Under the pieces are notes generated by a model. The model was not told where the DNA came from and searched no databases. It saw nothing but the letters and a program-made list of their open reading frames with translations. Shown here piece by piece: positions 17,112-26,434 of a stretch of 64,000 nucleotides of DNA (its first letter is position 1; every line of letters begins with the position of its first letter). The position numbers were made by a program, and so were the translations under genes. Source of the DNA: JAUVZL01 sp965603515 (lineage in GTDB: Bacteria; Hydrothermota; Tepidihabitantia; SM23-42); NCBI GenBank assembly GCA_965603515.1, contig CBFDDH010000002.1, positions 36,651 to 100,650 on the forward strand, in the 5' to 3' direction.

Positions 17112-18140
17112 CTACTGCCTTTCTAGTATTTCATCCTCTATTTTGTAATCGTAATCTTCCGGATCGATATTTGCCGGAGGATTCTCAAGTTCCCACTCGA
17201 TCGTTATCTTTATCGCTTCATGCGTCGGTACTATTTCTTTATAGCCGAGTTCATTCCTTATTCTCAATGTATCGACGGTAAGATCTTGTTCAGCGCGAAA
17301 ATCAGCATGCATTTTTTCCGGCAGCTTCTCCTTGGGTAGTACGACAACCTTACCATCCCATCCGAAAGCCTCACCGATTTTTTTCACCCAATCAGACTGT
17401 TTCAAATTTTCCCTTTCTGCAACATTGTATATGCGATTTTGCGCCCGGGCATCAATAATTGCCAGAACGACCGCATCAGCAACGTTTTCTACATAGCCAA
17501 CAGATGACCGCCAGTCGGCCATGCTTTTTTCCATTATGATCGTCGGTCTTTTGTCGGCCATGCGCTTCACGTATGAGTAAAGGCGGTGCTGGTAATCAAG
17601 AGGACCATAGACCATGGGTAATCGAAGCACAGTGCCAACTAATTCTGCATCGCTCATGATCGTTTTCTCGACGAGTATCTTATCATAATCATCAAGAATC
17701 TTTCTGGGATCATCATCGGGTCTCGGTTTATCCTGACGATAAGGGAAAAACTTTGTGCGCAGCGCTGCATCCTCATCTGCCGGAGTCGGTTGCATTTCAC
17801 CATCTTCGATGCCAAGCAAAAGACCGTATGCCTGGTAAACATCCTGACTGCTTATTGCCACAACGCGTTCTGTAATACCGCGGAATACTTCGACCACGGT
17901 CTGTGCGTGTCTTTCAGTTATCGGCGCCATATCAAGCACAACCTCAGGTTTGAATTTTGCAAACTCATTGCGAAAATCAGCTAAGCTATTGCGATCACCA
18001 AAGATATGTGGGATATCTTCAGGCAGGTCAGCCTTGCTTTTCCCTCGGTGAAAGAGTGCAATGGTATGACCTTGCTCATGCAATTTTTTAACGATACTTG
18101 GTCCAATAAATCTCGTCCCACCAATTATAATTATTTTCAT
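17112..18140 (-). CDS. NAD-dependent epimerase/dehydratase family protein
   Basis: 342 residues of an extended short-chain dehydrogenase. The dinucleotide motif IIIGGTRFIGP (residues 3-13) is at the N-terminus, and a C-terminal substrate domain follows (RIYNVAERENLKQSDWVKKI). The canonical YxxxK is replaced around YDKILVEK. It resembles the nucleoside-diphosphate-sugar epimerase/CSP41-like group; the substrate is unknown. ATG 18140 is preferred over 18167 because the -10 box lies between them and ends six bases before 18140. Confidence 0.85.
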   Translation of the reverse strand: MKIIIIGGTRFIGPSIVKKLHEQGHTIALFHRGKSKADLPEDIPHIFGDRNSLADFRNEFAKFKPEVVLDMAPITERHAQTVVEVFRGITERVVAISSQDVYQAYGLLLGIEDGEMQPTPADEDAALRTKFFPYRQDKPRPDDDPRKILDDYDKILVEKTIMSDAELVGTVLRLPMVYGPLDYQHRLYSYVKRMADKRPTIIMEKSMADWRSSVGYVENVADAVVLAIIDARAQNRIYNVAERENLKQSDWVKKIGEAFGWDGKVVVLPKEKLPEKMHADFRAEQDLTVDTLRIRNELGYKEIVPTHEAIKITIEWELENPPANIDPEDYDYKIEDEILERQ

Positions 18141-18146
18141 GTTATG

Positions 18147-18175
18147 ATTATAAACAAAATGATTCACAAAGTCCA
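18147..18175 (-). promoter_or_regulatory. Epimerase promoter, predicted leaderless
   Basis: TGGACT, 17 bases, TATAAT, six bases, ATG on the minus strand. The -35 is weak; the -10 is perfect. Confidence 0.6.
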
Positions 18176-18244
18176 GATTTTACTTAACAATGTATCAATT
18201 GCTGGAAGAATATTTATCTTGTGTTACATAAACCCGGTCTGTCA

Positions 18245-18360
18245 TCGTCCGACTTGCTGTAGTCCTGAGTTATATGTCGAAGGGATCGGACGATCCAGTC
18301 TTTTATATTTTGCGTCTTACCCCTTATTTATCCCGCGAGCCCTGTAGTGACAAACAGCGA
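18245..18360. repeat. TCGTCCGA element copy 2
   Basis: TCGTCCGA and TCGGACGA (18245-18293) flank the insert CTGTAGTCCTGAGTTATATG..., followed by ATCCAGTCTTTTATATTTTG and a degenerate CCCCGTAGTGACAAACAGCG tail. Confidence 0.75.
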
Positions 18361-18392
18361 TGCAAAACGAAGTTGTACGGAGCGAAGCGTGC

Positions 18393-19229
18393 CTACTTTA
18401 ACTTCTTCTTCTTCATCCTTCTAATAATAAAGGGAACTACCGGTCGCAAGACCAGGATCACTACTATCAATGGAATAATAATAATGATAAACCAAATAAT
18501 GACAAAGAAAAAATGTATCGCGTATTTTATAGCATTGCCAAAGCCGCTGCCAATACCGCTCAGGTCGATAAATTTCTCTTTTCTGCTGTAAATCGTGAGG
18601 GTTATCCTTGAATAGTCGACTTTACTGTCGAAATACCTGATTTTCCCTTCCAAAACTTCGATTTTCTCACCAACCCGCTCAATCTCTTTCTCCACCTTAA
18701 GAATATCCTCTACCTTATTTGCTCTTTTCAAAATACCGAACAGCCTATCTTGCACCTTTCGTGCATTCTTTAGTCGTGCCTTTACATCATAGTACTCTTC
18801 AGTCACATCCTCTTCAGTTATTGATTTTGATTCAACCTTACCGATAGTATTGAGCTCATCGAGCAATGTCATGAAATGCATAGGTGGAAGCTTTATCAAT
18901 AGTTGTGCCTCCTCACCATCATCATACTTCGACATACTGGCATTGAGGATTATCGCATCGTATTTTTTAACCAGGTTGAGCGCTTTGTCATATGCTTGCT
19001 CGACCCGGTTAGTCTTCATCGATGCATACGCTGTCTTGATGATTTTTTCTTCAGTCTCGCTTCTGTATGGTTTTTCCGCATCTATTTCTCCGGCAAAACC
19101 TCGACCAATATCCACTTTACCGAGTGAGCCCTCCGGTTTGGCATGGTTAATACTTGTTTCTACATCTTTCTCGCTGCAACCTATTAGTATTAGCAAACAC
19201 ATAAAAATAAGAAGTGATGTTTTTCGCAT
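18393..19229 (-). CDS. DUF4349-family lipoprotein
   Basis: 278 residues. Lipobox at LLILIGC18. The DUF4349 core begins with EEKIIKTAYASMKTNRVEQAYDK and contains a coiled coil (VQDRLFGILKRANKVEDILKVEKEIERVGEKIEVLEGKI, about 155-195) followed by VDYSRITLTIYSR. A C-terminal membrane segment (about 230-268) ends in a basic tail. The family is envelope-associated with no settled function. AAGGAAGGAGG lies before the ATG. Confidence 0.85.
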   Translation of the reverse strand: MRKTSLLIFMCLLILIGCSEKDVETSINHAKPEGSLGKVDIGRGFAGEIDAEKPYRSETEEKIIKTAYASMKTNRVEQAYDKALNLVKKYDAIILNASMSKYDDGEEAQLLIKLPPMHFMTLLDELNTIGKVESKSITEEDVTEEYYDVKARLKNARKVQDRLFGILKRANKVEDILKVEKEIERVGEKIEVLEGKIRYFDSKVDYSRITLTIYSRKEKFIDLSGIGSGFGNAIKYAIHFFFVIIWFIIIIIPLIVVILVLRPVVPFIIRRMKKKKLK

Positions 19230-19353
19230 AATTATCCTCCTTCCTTATTACTACAAGAAGGGACCCAAAATATTCCCGATGGCTTACTAATAACCTCGTT
19301 ACTCAATTACCTGATTGCTTGATAACTGAAGTCTGTCAGAATGACTTGGTGAT

Positions 19354-20814
19354 TTAATGACTGATCTTTTCAATTTCCTTGAGTTTTTCAAGAGCATTAT
19401 CATTATTCGGATTGAGCTCGAGTGATTTCTTATAGTTTTTGATCGCCAGTTCTATATTTCCGGCTACCAGATATGCTCCACCAAGGCTATCGTATGTATT
19501 AGCAGAGGTCGCGTAAAGATATACATTAAGTCTGAATACATCTATTGCCTCTTTGACTTTTCCCTGTGTAAGTAATCCGTAGCCGCGGCTATTCACTGTC
19601 CTTTCGCCTATCTTACCCATATTTTTGTTCTTCTCGTATATTTTCACCGCTGCATCATAACCTTTTTTAATGGCTTCATCCAGAACCATCTTGGTCAATT
19701 TTATATTTTTCGTGCGCTGGGTCTCGCCCACTAATAGTTCCTCAATGAATAGAGTTACAGCTGCATTACCATTATCAAAATTTGATAACACAGCAACCGT
19801 ATAACCAAGGTCTGTAAAAATACCAAGATATCCATTGATCCCAGGAAATCCTCCTGTGTGACCGACAATATGGTGACCATTTTCCACTCGATCTCGGAAC
19901 CCATAACAATACATGATGTGCGGGTCTGTTTTGACCTTACCGCTGATCGCCAAATCTGTATGCAATTTTGATAGAAGTTTGCAGTCCATCAATGCGTTGC
20001 CGAAAGAAAGTAAATCCTCAACAGTCGAGTATCCCCCACCCGCAGGATTGCCCTTTATAACGTGCAAGAATAGGTTATTTTTTATTTCATCGGGTCTTGC
20101 CGTCATCTTGGTGTAACCGACTGCAAGATTGGGCACAACATAATCGTTTTCATAAGCGTCGGTATTGTTCATGCCGGCAGGTTTGTAAATGTTATCCCTT
20201 ACATAATCAAAATAACTCTGCCCGGTGACCTTTTCAATGATATAGCCGAGCATCACGAAACCAGAATTGCTGTAGGAGAACTTGCTTCCCGGTTCGAAAA
20301 GCAAAGGATCATTCACAAATAGCGGTAAATAATCCTTGACCTCACGATATAAATCCTTGGAAGTCTTCATAAATTCATCTGTCCAGTAGTTAGCCAAACC
20401 ACTTGTGTGTGTCAGTAATTGATGGATCGTCACCTTATTTGCCACATCCTCATTTGGATAATTTGGTATATAATCAATTATTTTGCCATCGAGTGCGAGC
20501 TTATTTTTCTCAACCAGTTGGAGGATGGCTACACCCGTGAACATTTTGTTCATTGATCCCAAGTTGAATTTGGTATCAGTCTGATTTGGAATATCGAATG
20601 ATCTGTTGGCATAACCATATGTTTTTTTAAGGATTGGCAGGCCATCTTTGGCAATGAGAACTGCTCCTGAAAATTTATCCTGGGAGTTAAGGTTCTCCAG
20701 AAAAGCAGCGGTTTTTTCTATGACTTCTTTTTCATTAAGAGCATGTGCAAAGCCGGAAAAAAGCACAATCCCTGTACATAATATAAGCACTGATCTTTTG
20801 AATAGATACATCAT
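19354..20814 (-). CDS. Serine hydrolase (beta-lactamase class C fold) with C-terminal TPRs
   Basis: About 486 residues with a signal peptide (YLFKRSVLILCTGIVLFSGFAHA). The active-site SxxK is at SMNK (about residue 87) and the second motif is YSN (FSYSNSGFVMLGY); HTGG (VGHTGGFPG) takes the place of the KTG box, as in class C/DD-peptidase relatives. The last 100 residues hold two tetratricopeptide units (NTYDSLGGAYLVAGNIELA, LELNPNNDNALEKL). Probably a periplasmic esterase or peptidase. GGAGG supports ATG 20814 or 20811 rather than the upstream TTG. Confidence 0.88.
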   Translation of the reverse strand: MMYLFKRSVLILCTGIVLFSGFAHALNEKEVIEKTAAFLENLNSQDKFSGAVLIAKDGLPILKKTYGYANRSFDIPNQTDTKFNLGSMNKMFTGVAILQLVEKNKLALDGKIIDYIPNYPNEDVANKVTIHQLLTHTSGLANYWTDEFMKTSKDLYREVKDYLPLFVNDPLLFEPGSKFSYSNSGFVMLGYIIEKVTGQSYFDYVRDNIYKPAGMNNTDAYENDYVVPNLAVGYTKMTARPDEIKNNLFLHVIKGNPAGGGYSTVEDLLSFGNALMDCKLLSKLHTDLAISGKVKTDPHIMYCYGFRDRVENGHHIVGHTGGFPGINGYLGIFTDLGYTVAVLSNFDNGNAAVTLFIEELLVGETQRTKNIKLTKMVLDEAIKKGYDAAVKIYEKNKNMGKIGERTVNSRGYGLLTQGKVKEAIDVFRLNVYLYATSANTYDSLGGAYLVAGNIELAIKNYKKSLELNPNNDNALEKLKEIEKISH

Positions 20815-20861
20815 GATGCCTCCTTTCAAGGTGAATTCTTAATGCTATGTTGCTTTAGTTG

Positions 20862-21017
20862 TTATCTCTTTAATAAAAACAAAAATCCAATGATCATGAA
20901 TGCGATGCCGCTCAGTACTGGCGCAAGCGCCACACTGGCAAATTTTATGATCATGTAAAAACCTATAATAAAAATAAGACCACTAAGGATGTTTTGTGCT
21001 GTATTTTTTAACTTCAT
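20862..21017 (-). CDS. Small two-helix membrane protein (51 residues)
   Basis: MKLKNTAQN leads into two hydrophobic segments (ILSGLIFIIGFYMIIKFA and PVLSGIAFMIIGFLFLL). AGGAGG lies seven bases before the ATG at 21017 and a TTGACT-N16-GATAAT promoter precedes it; the longer open frame upstream crosses that promoter and is not used. No family recognised. Confidence 0.65.
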   Translation of the reverse strand: MKLKNTAQNILSGLIFIIGFYMIIKFASVALAPVLSGIAFMIIGFLFLLKR

Positions 21018-21036
21018 AATAAAATCCTCCTGACTT

Positions 21037-21064
21037 ATTATCCTGAATTCCAGACTAAAGTCAA
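21037..21064 (-). promoter_or_regulatory. Promoter of small membrane protein gene
   Basis: TTGACT, 16 bases, GATAAT on the minus strand, with the shared GAATTCAGGATAAT stretch. Confidence 0.6.
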
Positions 21065-21485
21065 TCCCAATTTCGCTGACATTTATAATGTGATTGTGAA
21101 ATTGAGGATCCCGTATCTTGTTCTGTAATTCCCCACATTCAACCAAAACCGTGTATTCTGAAATCTACAATAACATCAAATATCAAGCATACGCTAAAGA
21201 CCAAACAAGAAGCGAGGTGCCAAACATGTACTTGTTATGCAATACCTCTGTGAAATTGAGGACCCCAAGATACCAAAAAACACAAACTGTCATCGTCCGA
21301 TTTATCCCGCTTCGTATTATAATTCTACAGATAGGATTGCGGGATTTATCAGACCGACCCGAGGCATCGGGCAACTACATCGGTACCTGCTGACAAAAAA
21401 AGATGAAGGGACGCCAGTCCAAAATGCATAGATTGTCGAACCGGATGTGGTGTGCCAACATTCAACTACACTCTGTTCAGCAATA
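21065..21485. other. Gene-free spacer with partial repeats
   Basis: Two copies of TGTGAAATTGAGGAYCCC (about 21093 and 21250) and a 5' fragment of the TCGTCCGA element (21288-21312) that breaks off at TTATCCCGC. No coding potential seen. Confidence 0.5.
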
Positions 21486-21513
21486 TTGACATGATCTTCT
21501 GAATAGCTAAAAT
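21486..21513 (+). promoter_or_regulatory. GNAT gene promoter
   Basis: TTGACA, 16 bases, TAAAAT. The expected start site is near 21520, giving a leader of about 15 bases that contains a three-codon frame (MEK, 21527-21538) whose stop overlaps the GNAT start as ATGA. Confidence 0.55.
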
Positions 21514-21534
21514 ACACAAAAGCGTAATGGAAAA

Positions 21535-22239
21535 ATGAAGATAGTACCAATGACTAAAGATTTTATACTTTACCGATGCATTCATGTTGGACCGCTCGGT
21601 CCGGAAAATATCGATAAGCTTACTGAAAAAGATAGACAATCAACCAGGGATATGTTCATCAGGAATAAAAAGTTCTTCAGCCGTCTTGTCGAAACATATG
21701 GTTCTTGTGCAATGTTAGCGATAGAAAATGACCTGATGATCGCTCACGCTCGCTTTTACCCTCAAATCATTTCTGAGTTAACCGGGAAAAATGATATGTG
21801 CTGCCAGCAGCTGAAATATGCCCCGACCGCGGATATGACAGAAATGGATTTGCCTACATTTGAAGAATTAACTGACCCAAGTCTAAGAATATACTGCTGG
21901 CATGTGCACAAGGATTACCGCAATCAGGGTATTAGCCACGCGCTCCTTAAGGGTATTATTCAATGGGCAATAGCGAACGGCTGGAAAACTATCTTAGCAT
22001 CAGCAGGAGTCGATGATCCATGGGTAGCTTCACAATCCTGTGCACCGATGCTGCGCACCTATCTGAAACATGGGTTCGAAATCACAAGTACTGTACCATC
22101 ACCGGAATTATTAGATTATTTAAAGAAAGTCCGTGATGGTGAATACGGAGTTGAAGGAAAGGAGAAACTTAAGAAGTCTCTTGCTGGGAAAAATCTGTCG
22201 CAAGCTGCTGTCTATTATAAGGTTAAAAAAAACCTGTAA
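21535..22239 (+). CDS. GNAT-family acetyltransferase
   Basis: 234 residues. The acetyl-CoA-binding loop is in VHKDYRNQGISHALLKGII (Q/RxxGxG/A form), followed by a strand ILASAGVD and a later helix (MLRTYLKHGFEI). The N-terminal part differs from typical 150-residue GNATs. Substrate unknown. Confidence 0.85.
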   Translation: MKIVPMTKDFILYRCIHVGPLGPENIDKLTEKDRQSTRDMFIRNKKFFSRLVETYGSCAMLAIENDLMIAHARFYPQIISELTGKNDMCCQQLKYAPTADMTEMDLPTFEELTDPSLRIYCWHVHKDYRNQGISHALLKGIIQWAIANGWKTILASAGVDDPWVASQSCAPMLRTYLKHGFEITSTVPSPELLDYLKKVRDGEYGVEGKEKLKKSLAGKNLSQAAVYYKVKKNL

Positions 22240-22324
22240 ATCTCCTTAGTTCAAAATCGATCTTCGCTTAATCAGTTATTTTTGTTGCTGAACTTAAGCC
22301 GAGTTCGCTCCTGGTCTTTTTGAT

Positions 22325-23110
22325 CTATCTGGTTTTTTGAAAAACTAAATTGGCTGCGCTGTCAGCTTGCACCGGTCGCAGGGTAAAAAGACTGTCATAA
22401 GCATGCCTGTACTGCAAGCCGGCTTTCTCACCCATATCGACAAGCTCCGGCAGTGCATAGACTCTCAAGTCAAAATCGAACTCATCTTCATACAGTAAAT
22501 CCTTATTGATTTTTTTGTAAAATATCCACTTATTATGGATAACCGAACGCATCTTGTCATAGACATGTCTATTGAGTTTAAGATATTTATCTGTTTCTTC
22601 ATATAATGATGAACAAAATATGCTCAGCAATCTTTCGCGCGACATGGTATTGAGGATCAAAAACACGCCGTTTTTCTTGAGAAGTCGGGCGACCTTTTTG
22701 AATATTATCTCATCGGTCTGCCGATCATAAAAGCCGATAGAAGTCCAGATACTGATAACGACATCAAACTTTCCGTGTACGATTTTGTCGATCTTTCTGA
22801 TATCACCCTGTACAAAATTGGTTTTTACATGCATCCTGGCAGATTTCTTTCGCGCTTCATCAATATAGAGTTTGCTGATATCCACTCCAGTAACTTCGAA
22901 TCCCTGCTTTGCCATGTTGATTGAAATACGCCCATTGCCGCAACCCAGTTCAAGAGATTTCCCTTTGGTGATATTGTATTCTTTCAGTATTTTCTTGATA
23001 CTACGTACTGTTTTTGGTGCCTGTTTCCAATTAAGGTCCATCCAGTGAAGCCACAGCTTCGCTTTATCAATGAACATTACTTTGGTCCAGTGTTTTTTCT
23101 TCGCTTTCAT
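22325..23110 (-). CDS. Class I SAM-dependent methyltransferase
   Basis: 261 residues. Motif I is SLELGCGNGRISINMA, followed by VTGVDIS, then GDIRKID and FDVVISIWTSIGFYD. The C-terminal half has the extended sheet region of Methyltransf_11/25 enzymes. Substrate unknown. Predicted leaderless from its own promoter. Confidence 0.85.
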   Translation of the reverse strand: MKAKKKHWTKVMFIDKAKLWLHWMDLNWKQAPKTVRSIKKILKEYNITKGKSLELGCGNGRISINMAKQGFEVTGVDISKLYIDEARKKSARMHVKTNFVQGDIRKIDKIVHGKFDVVISIWTSIGFYDRQTDEIIFKKVARLLKKNGVFLILNTMSRERLLSIFCSSLYEETDKYLKLNRHVYDKMRSVIHNKWIFYKKINKDLLYEDEFDFDLRVYALPELVDMGEKAGLQYRHAYDSLFTLRPVQADSAANLVFQKTR

Positions 23111-23116
23111 AATAGG

Positions 23117-23144
23117 ATTATAATGTATCGCCAGGTAAAATCAA
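23117..23144 (-). promoter_or_regulatory. Methyltransferase promoter, predicted leaderless
   Basis: TTGATT, 16 bases, TATAAT, six bases, ATG on the minus strand. Confidence 0.7.
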
Positions 23145-23170
23145 GGGTTGTTAAGAAAACATATGACATA

Positions 23171-23198
23171 TTGACAAATCCTTAGAAATTTATACAAT
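23171..23198 (+). promoter_or_regulatory. Promoter of PAS-GGDEF gene
   Basis: TTGACA, 16 bases, TACAAT. The leader of about 27 bases contains AGGGGAATGAGAAGGTAA, a possible three-codon frame with its own ribosome site. Confidence 0.6.
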
Positions 23199-23231
23199 TT
23201 GGCAGGGGAATGAGAAGGTAATTTATATAAG

Positions 23232-24698
23232 ATGACGACAACCAAAAAAACAAAGAGGGGTTCGAAAAAAGCACCAAAAAAACTGAAGAGGAAAGTGAAA
23301 CGCCTAGAAAAACAACAGACAAAAACTAACAGTGTACAAAAATCGAATGATGGATTAATGGACATATATCAATCGATTCTTTATGAACTACCAGAAATCG
23401 TCTATAAGATCGATCCTGAGGGGACTTTTACTTTTATTAGCAAAGCTGTGCGAGTTCTTGGATATGAACCAGCAGAATTAGTAGGCGAACATTATAGCAA
23501 GATTGTGCATCCTGATGATGTACGGTGTTTTGGAAGACACTATATTTTGCCAAAATTCATAGGTAAAAAAACTGGTGATACCCATGCGCCGAAACTCTTT
23601 GATGAACGTCGGACCGGTGAACGAAAAACAAAGGACCTTGAGATCCGTTTAATATCAAAAAACTGGCGACGGGGAAAGCGAAACCTCAAAGAATTTGTAG
23701 GTCTCGTTACTGCCCTGGGTGATGTTAGTTCAACAGGTCATTATGACAAAGAGGTAAAAAAGAAAAAGAGGAAATTTTTGGGATCGCTTGGGATCATCCG
23801 AGACATCACCAGGCGAAAATATATGGAAGAAGCCCTGCGTCAATCAGAAAAACGCTATAGGGATCTTGTTGAAAAGGCGGGTGTAGCGATTCTTATCGAT
23901 GATGCTGACGGTAAATTTAGATATTATAATGAAAAATTTGCTGAAATATTCGGATATAAATATGAAGAATTAAAAAACCAGTCAATCGAAACACTCGTCC
24001 ATCCTAACGACATAAAAATGGTGATGCGCACTCATCGTGCAAGATTGGATGGAAAGAACCTTGCACCATTTTATGAGTTTAAAGGCAAAAAGAAAGATGG
24101 TTCAACTCTTTATCTGGAAGTTCACGCCGTCCCATTAATAGATGACGATAGGTTTGTCGGTACTCGTGCATATCTATGGGATATTAGTCATCGCAAACAA
24201 ATTGAAGAACAGCTGCGCGCTCAGACACTCCAGGATGAATTAACAGGATTACACAACCGACGCGGATTTACCATCCTGGCACATCAGCAGATGAAGATGG
24301 CAATCCGTAATAAAGAAGGTTTCTGGATATTATTTGCAGATATTGATAAGCTGAAACTTATAAATGACAAATACGGACACAAACATGGAGATAATGCGCT
24401 CAAAATAGTAGCAACAATTATTAAGGCAAGTTTTCGCACATCAGATATTGTTGCTCGCATCGGAGGGGATGAATTTGCTGTTCTTGCAATAGAATCTCAT
24501 GTAAAAAGCGAAAATCTCATGATAAAACGGCTGCGCGATAATTTAAAACAATATAACGCGGAACATAAACATCGATATAAACCATTCATCAGTATAGGAA
24601 CAGTGTTTTGCAAACCTCAACATTCCGCGTCAATAGAGGAATTGCTCGCCAGAGCTGATGACCTTATGTACCAAGACAAACGAAATCATAAAGCCTGA
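23232..24698 (+). CDS. PAS-PAS-GGDEF diguanylate cyclase
   Basis: 488 residues. A very basic N-terminus (about 1-35) precedes a PAS domain (about 48-200, with a basic insertion), a second PAS (about 205-325, YRDLVEKAGVAILIDDADG) and a GGDEF domain (about 330-485) with intact RIGGDEF. It should make cyclic di-GMP in the cytoplasm; the PAS domains would sense a ligand or partner. No membrane segment or phosphodiesterase domain is seen. The stop codon lies inside a strong terminator. Confidence 0.93.
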   Translation: MTTTKKTKRGSKKAPKKLKRKVKRLEKQQTKTNSVQKSNDGLMDIYQSILYELPEIVYKIDPEGTFTFISKAVRVLGYEPAELVGEHYSKIVHPDDVRCFGRHYILPKFIGKKTGDTHAPKLFDERRTGERKTKDLEIRLISKNWRRGKRNLKEFVGLVTALGDVSSTGHYDKEVKKKKRKFLGSLGIIRDITRRKYMEEALRQSEKRYRDLVEKAGVAILIDDADGKFRYYNEKFAEIFGYKYEELKNQSIETLVHPNDIKMVMRTHRARLDGKNLAPFYEFKGKKKDGSTLYLEVHAVPLIDDDRFVGTRAYLWDISHRKQIEEQLRAQTLQDELTGLHNRRGFTILAHQQMKMAIRNKEGFWILFADIDKLKLINDKYGHKHGDNALKIVATIIKASFRTSDIVARIGGDEFAVLAIESHVKSENLMIKRLRDNLKQYNAEHKHRYKPFISIGTVFCKPQHSASIEELLARADDLMYQDKRNHKA

Positions 24699-24722
24699 AA
24701 AGTAAGGATTTTCAGGCTTTTT
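24691..24722 (+). terminator. Rho-independent terminator after PAS-GGDEF gene
   Basis: AAGCCTGAAAA-GTAAGGA-TTTTCAGGCTT forms an 11-bp perfect stem followed by a T-run; the gene's TGA (24696-24698) is within the left arm. Confidence 0.9.
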
Positions 24723-24842
24723 CTCCGTACAAAGAGGGACGGTGCATCTCGATAGACTCGATATTTGCAGCCTGACATTATGACAATTCCCTCTCGCGGA
24801 TTTATGATTTTGTGTTTTAAATCAATCCTCAATCACCGCCTG

Positions 24843-25130
24843 CTATAGTCCTGAGTTATATGTCGAAGGGATTGGAACGATCCAGTCTTTTGTATTTTGC
24901 GCACTACGCCCTACTGTCTACTCCCTACTCACTACGGCCTTTTTATCCCGCGAGCCCCGTAGTGACAAACAGCGGGGTAGCTCGGAGAGCACCGGGACTC
25001 TCTACGTTCTACACTTTGCCATTACTCCCTTTTTACTCTTCGAGCGAGCAGCACGAGTCGAGAAGCTCCTCGTTCTACGTATTGCGTTCTCCGTTTTACC
25101 GTTTCTCCCATGCTCCGTTTCATATATTCG
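24843..25130. repeat. TCGTCCGA element copy 3 (left arm lost), with tail repeats
   Basis: Fills most of the 24723-25141 spacer. It contains AGTCCTGAGTTATATGTCGA, a decayed right arm, ATCCAGTCTTTTGTATTTTG, a CTACTCCC pyrimidine run, the CCCCG-TAGTGACAAACAG-CGGGG hairpin (24955-24977) and the CTTCGAGCGAG segment. Confidence 0.7.
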
Positions 25131-25141
25131 CCCTACTTTTT

Positions 25142-26179
25142 TTAACCGTTCCCTTCTATATGCAGTTTGTAGGCACGGAGTTCGCGCAGCAATGGCTCAT
25201 CAGATACGATATCTTTGAATTCAATTAAAAGGTAATCAGGATAATAGTCTACCGCACCAGCAACTTTGACCAAATAGACATGACCAATACCATGCTCGTA
25301 TCTCAGATAATGACCGTTGAACAAAGTCTCAACCTGACCCATAGGTACAGTCGGATAGTCATTAGTCAACTCACATAACCTACGATGTAATTCAATAAAC
25401 AGACTATTTATCAAAGAACCTTTATACTTAAATTGCTCGGCTTTCCGTATCGCAACGAGGTTGAATTCAATAATAGGATTATCTCGATGCATTTGATCTT
25501 TATAATCTCTTTTCTTATTTTTACACCAGCGATACTGGTAGGCAAGCGTTTCAAAAATGCCCACGATTTTTTCATCTTTATCTTCTTCACGCACTGCATT
25601 TGATATGGCAGGTTCGAATTCACATTCACTCGCCTTGAATGAACGAAGTACCCGAATAACCCGGTGCTGTCCGTACATATAGAATCTATTTTCAGATTTG
25701 CACGAGTCCACGATATTTTCGAACAGGTCGTGGAAATAACTACGCAGCGTGAAATATCCATCGACCGTGGTCCTGTTAATCACCCTGATAGCATCATTTA
25801 TCCCCTGTTTCTCACGCCTTTTCAGCACCTCAACATCGAGTTTTCCTTTGGTCAAATACATGAGCAGCTTAGGAGATTTCTCATTGATCGCCTCGATTAT
25901 AGCGTGTTCCCATTCAGTTGGTTTCATTTTCGGCAACTCGCACAATATGCAATGGCGCGCGTCCCGGATATCCTGATTATATGTTGCTTTGCTCCAGTGT
26001 GTAGTTTCGCGGTCAGTTTTATAACGATGATAATTATGATCGGACCGGTTTAACAAGCGCGCGCGGATAAGTTCTCTGTTAATATCTGTATTTTGTTGGG
26101 CAGCACGTGTCCGATGTATTGTTCTGAGCACTACAATTACGAAAATCATTATGCTCAGTGCAGTAAAAAATGTAACCAT
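25142..26179 (-). CDS. Membrane-anchored protein of unknown function
   Basis: 345 residues. One membrane helix (FFTALSIMIFVIVVLRTI, 4-21) is followed by a long, mainly helical soluble domain rich in charged residues (HCILCELPKMKPTEWEHAIIEAINE, FYMYGQHRVIRVLRSF). A possible CxxC (CILC) occurs near 77-80. No family recognised. AAAGGAGGTCAC before the ATG is a good ribosome site. Neighbours are two diguanylate cyclases, but no link is evident. Confidence 0.7.
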   Translation of the reverse strand: MVTFFTALSIMIFVIVVLRTIHRTRAAQQNTDINRELIRARLLNRSDHNYHRYKTDRETTHWSKATYNQDIRDARHCILCELPKMKPTEWEHAIIEAINEKSPKLLMYLTKGKLDVEVLKRREKQGINDAIRVINRTTVDGYFTLRSYFHDLFENIVDSCKSENRFYMYGQHRVIRVLRSFKASECEFEPAISNAVREEDKDEKIVGIFETLAYQYRWCKNKKRDYKDQMHRDNPIIEFNLVAIRKAEQFKYKGSLINSLFIELHRRLCELTNDYPTVPMGQVETLFNGHYLRYEHGIGHVYLVKVAGAVDYYPDYLLIEFKDIVSDEPLLRELRAYKLHIEGNG

Positions 26180-26434
26180 TGTGACCTCCTTTTCGATTCG
26201 CTTATCATCGGGTGGGAACTGAAAAGCGAGGTTTTAAATCTTGGTTACTGATATTCTGTGATACAAATCGTGTATTTCAATAAATAGGTATTAATAAATT
26301 ATAGTACAAAATCAGTAATCCGCAAGGGGGCAAAATTATTCTTAAGTATGTTTAAGTCTAGCGTCCCAACACTTTGCGCTTTTTAATTTATTTGGTTCAG
26401 TTACTCTTTTTACCCTATCTGGTTTCTTTAGTAT

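Noticed and set aside
24860..25228. 122-codon plus-strand frame before the minus-strand membrane protein
   Set aside because: Translates the TCGTCCGA element and pyrimidine repeats and overlaps a supported gene end.
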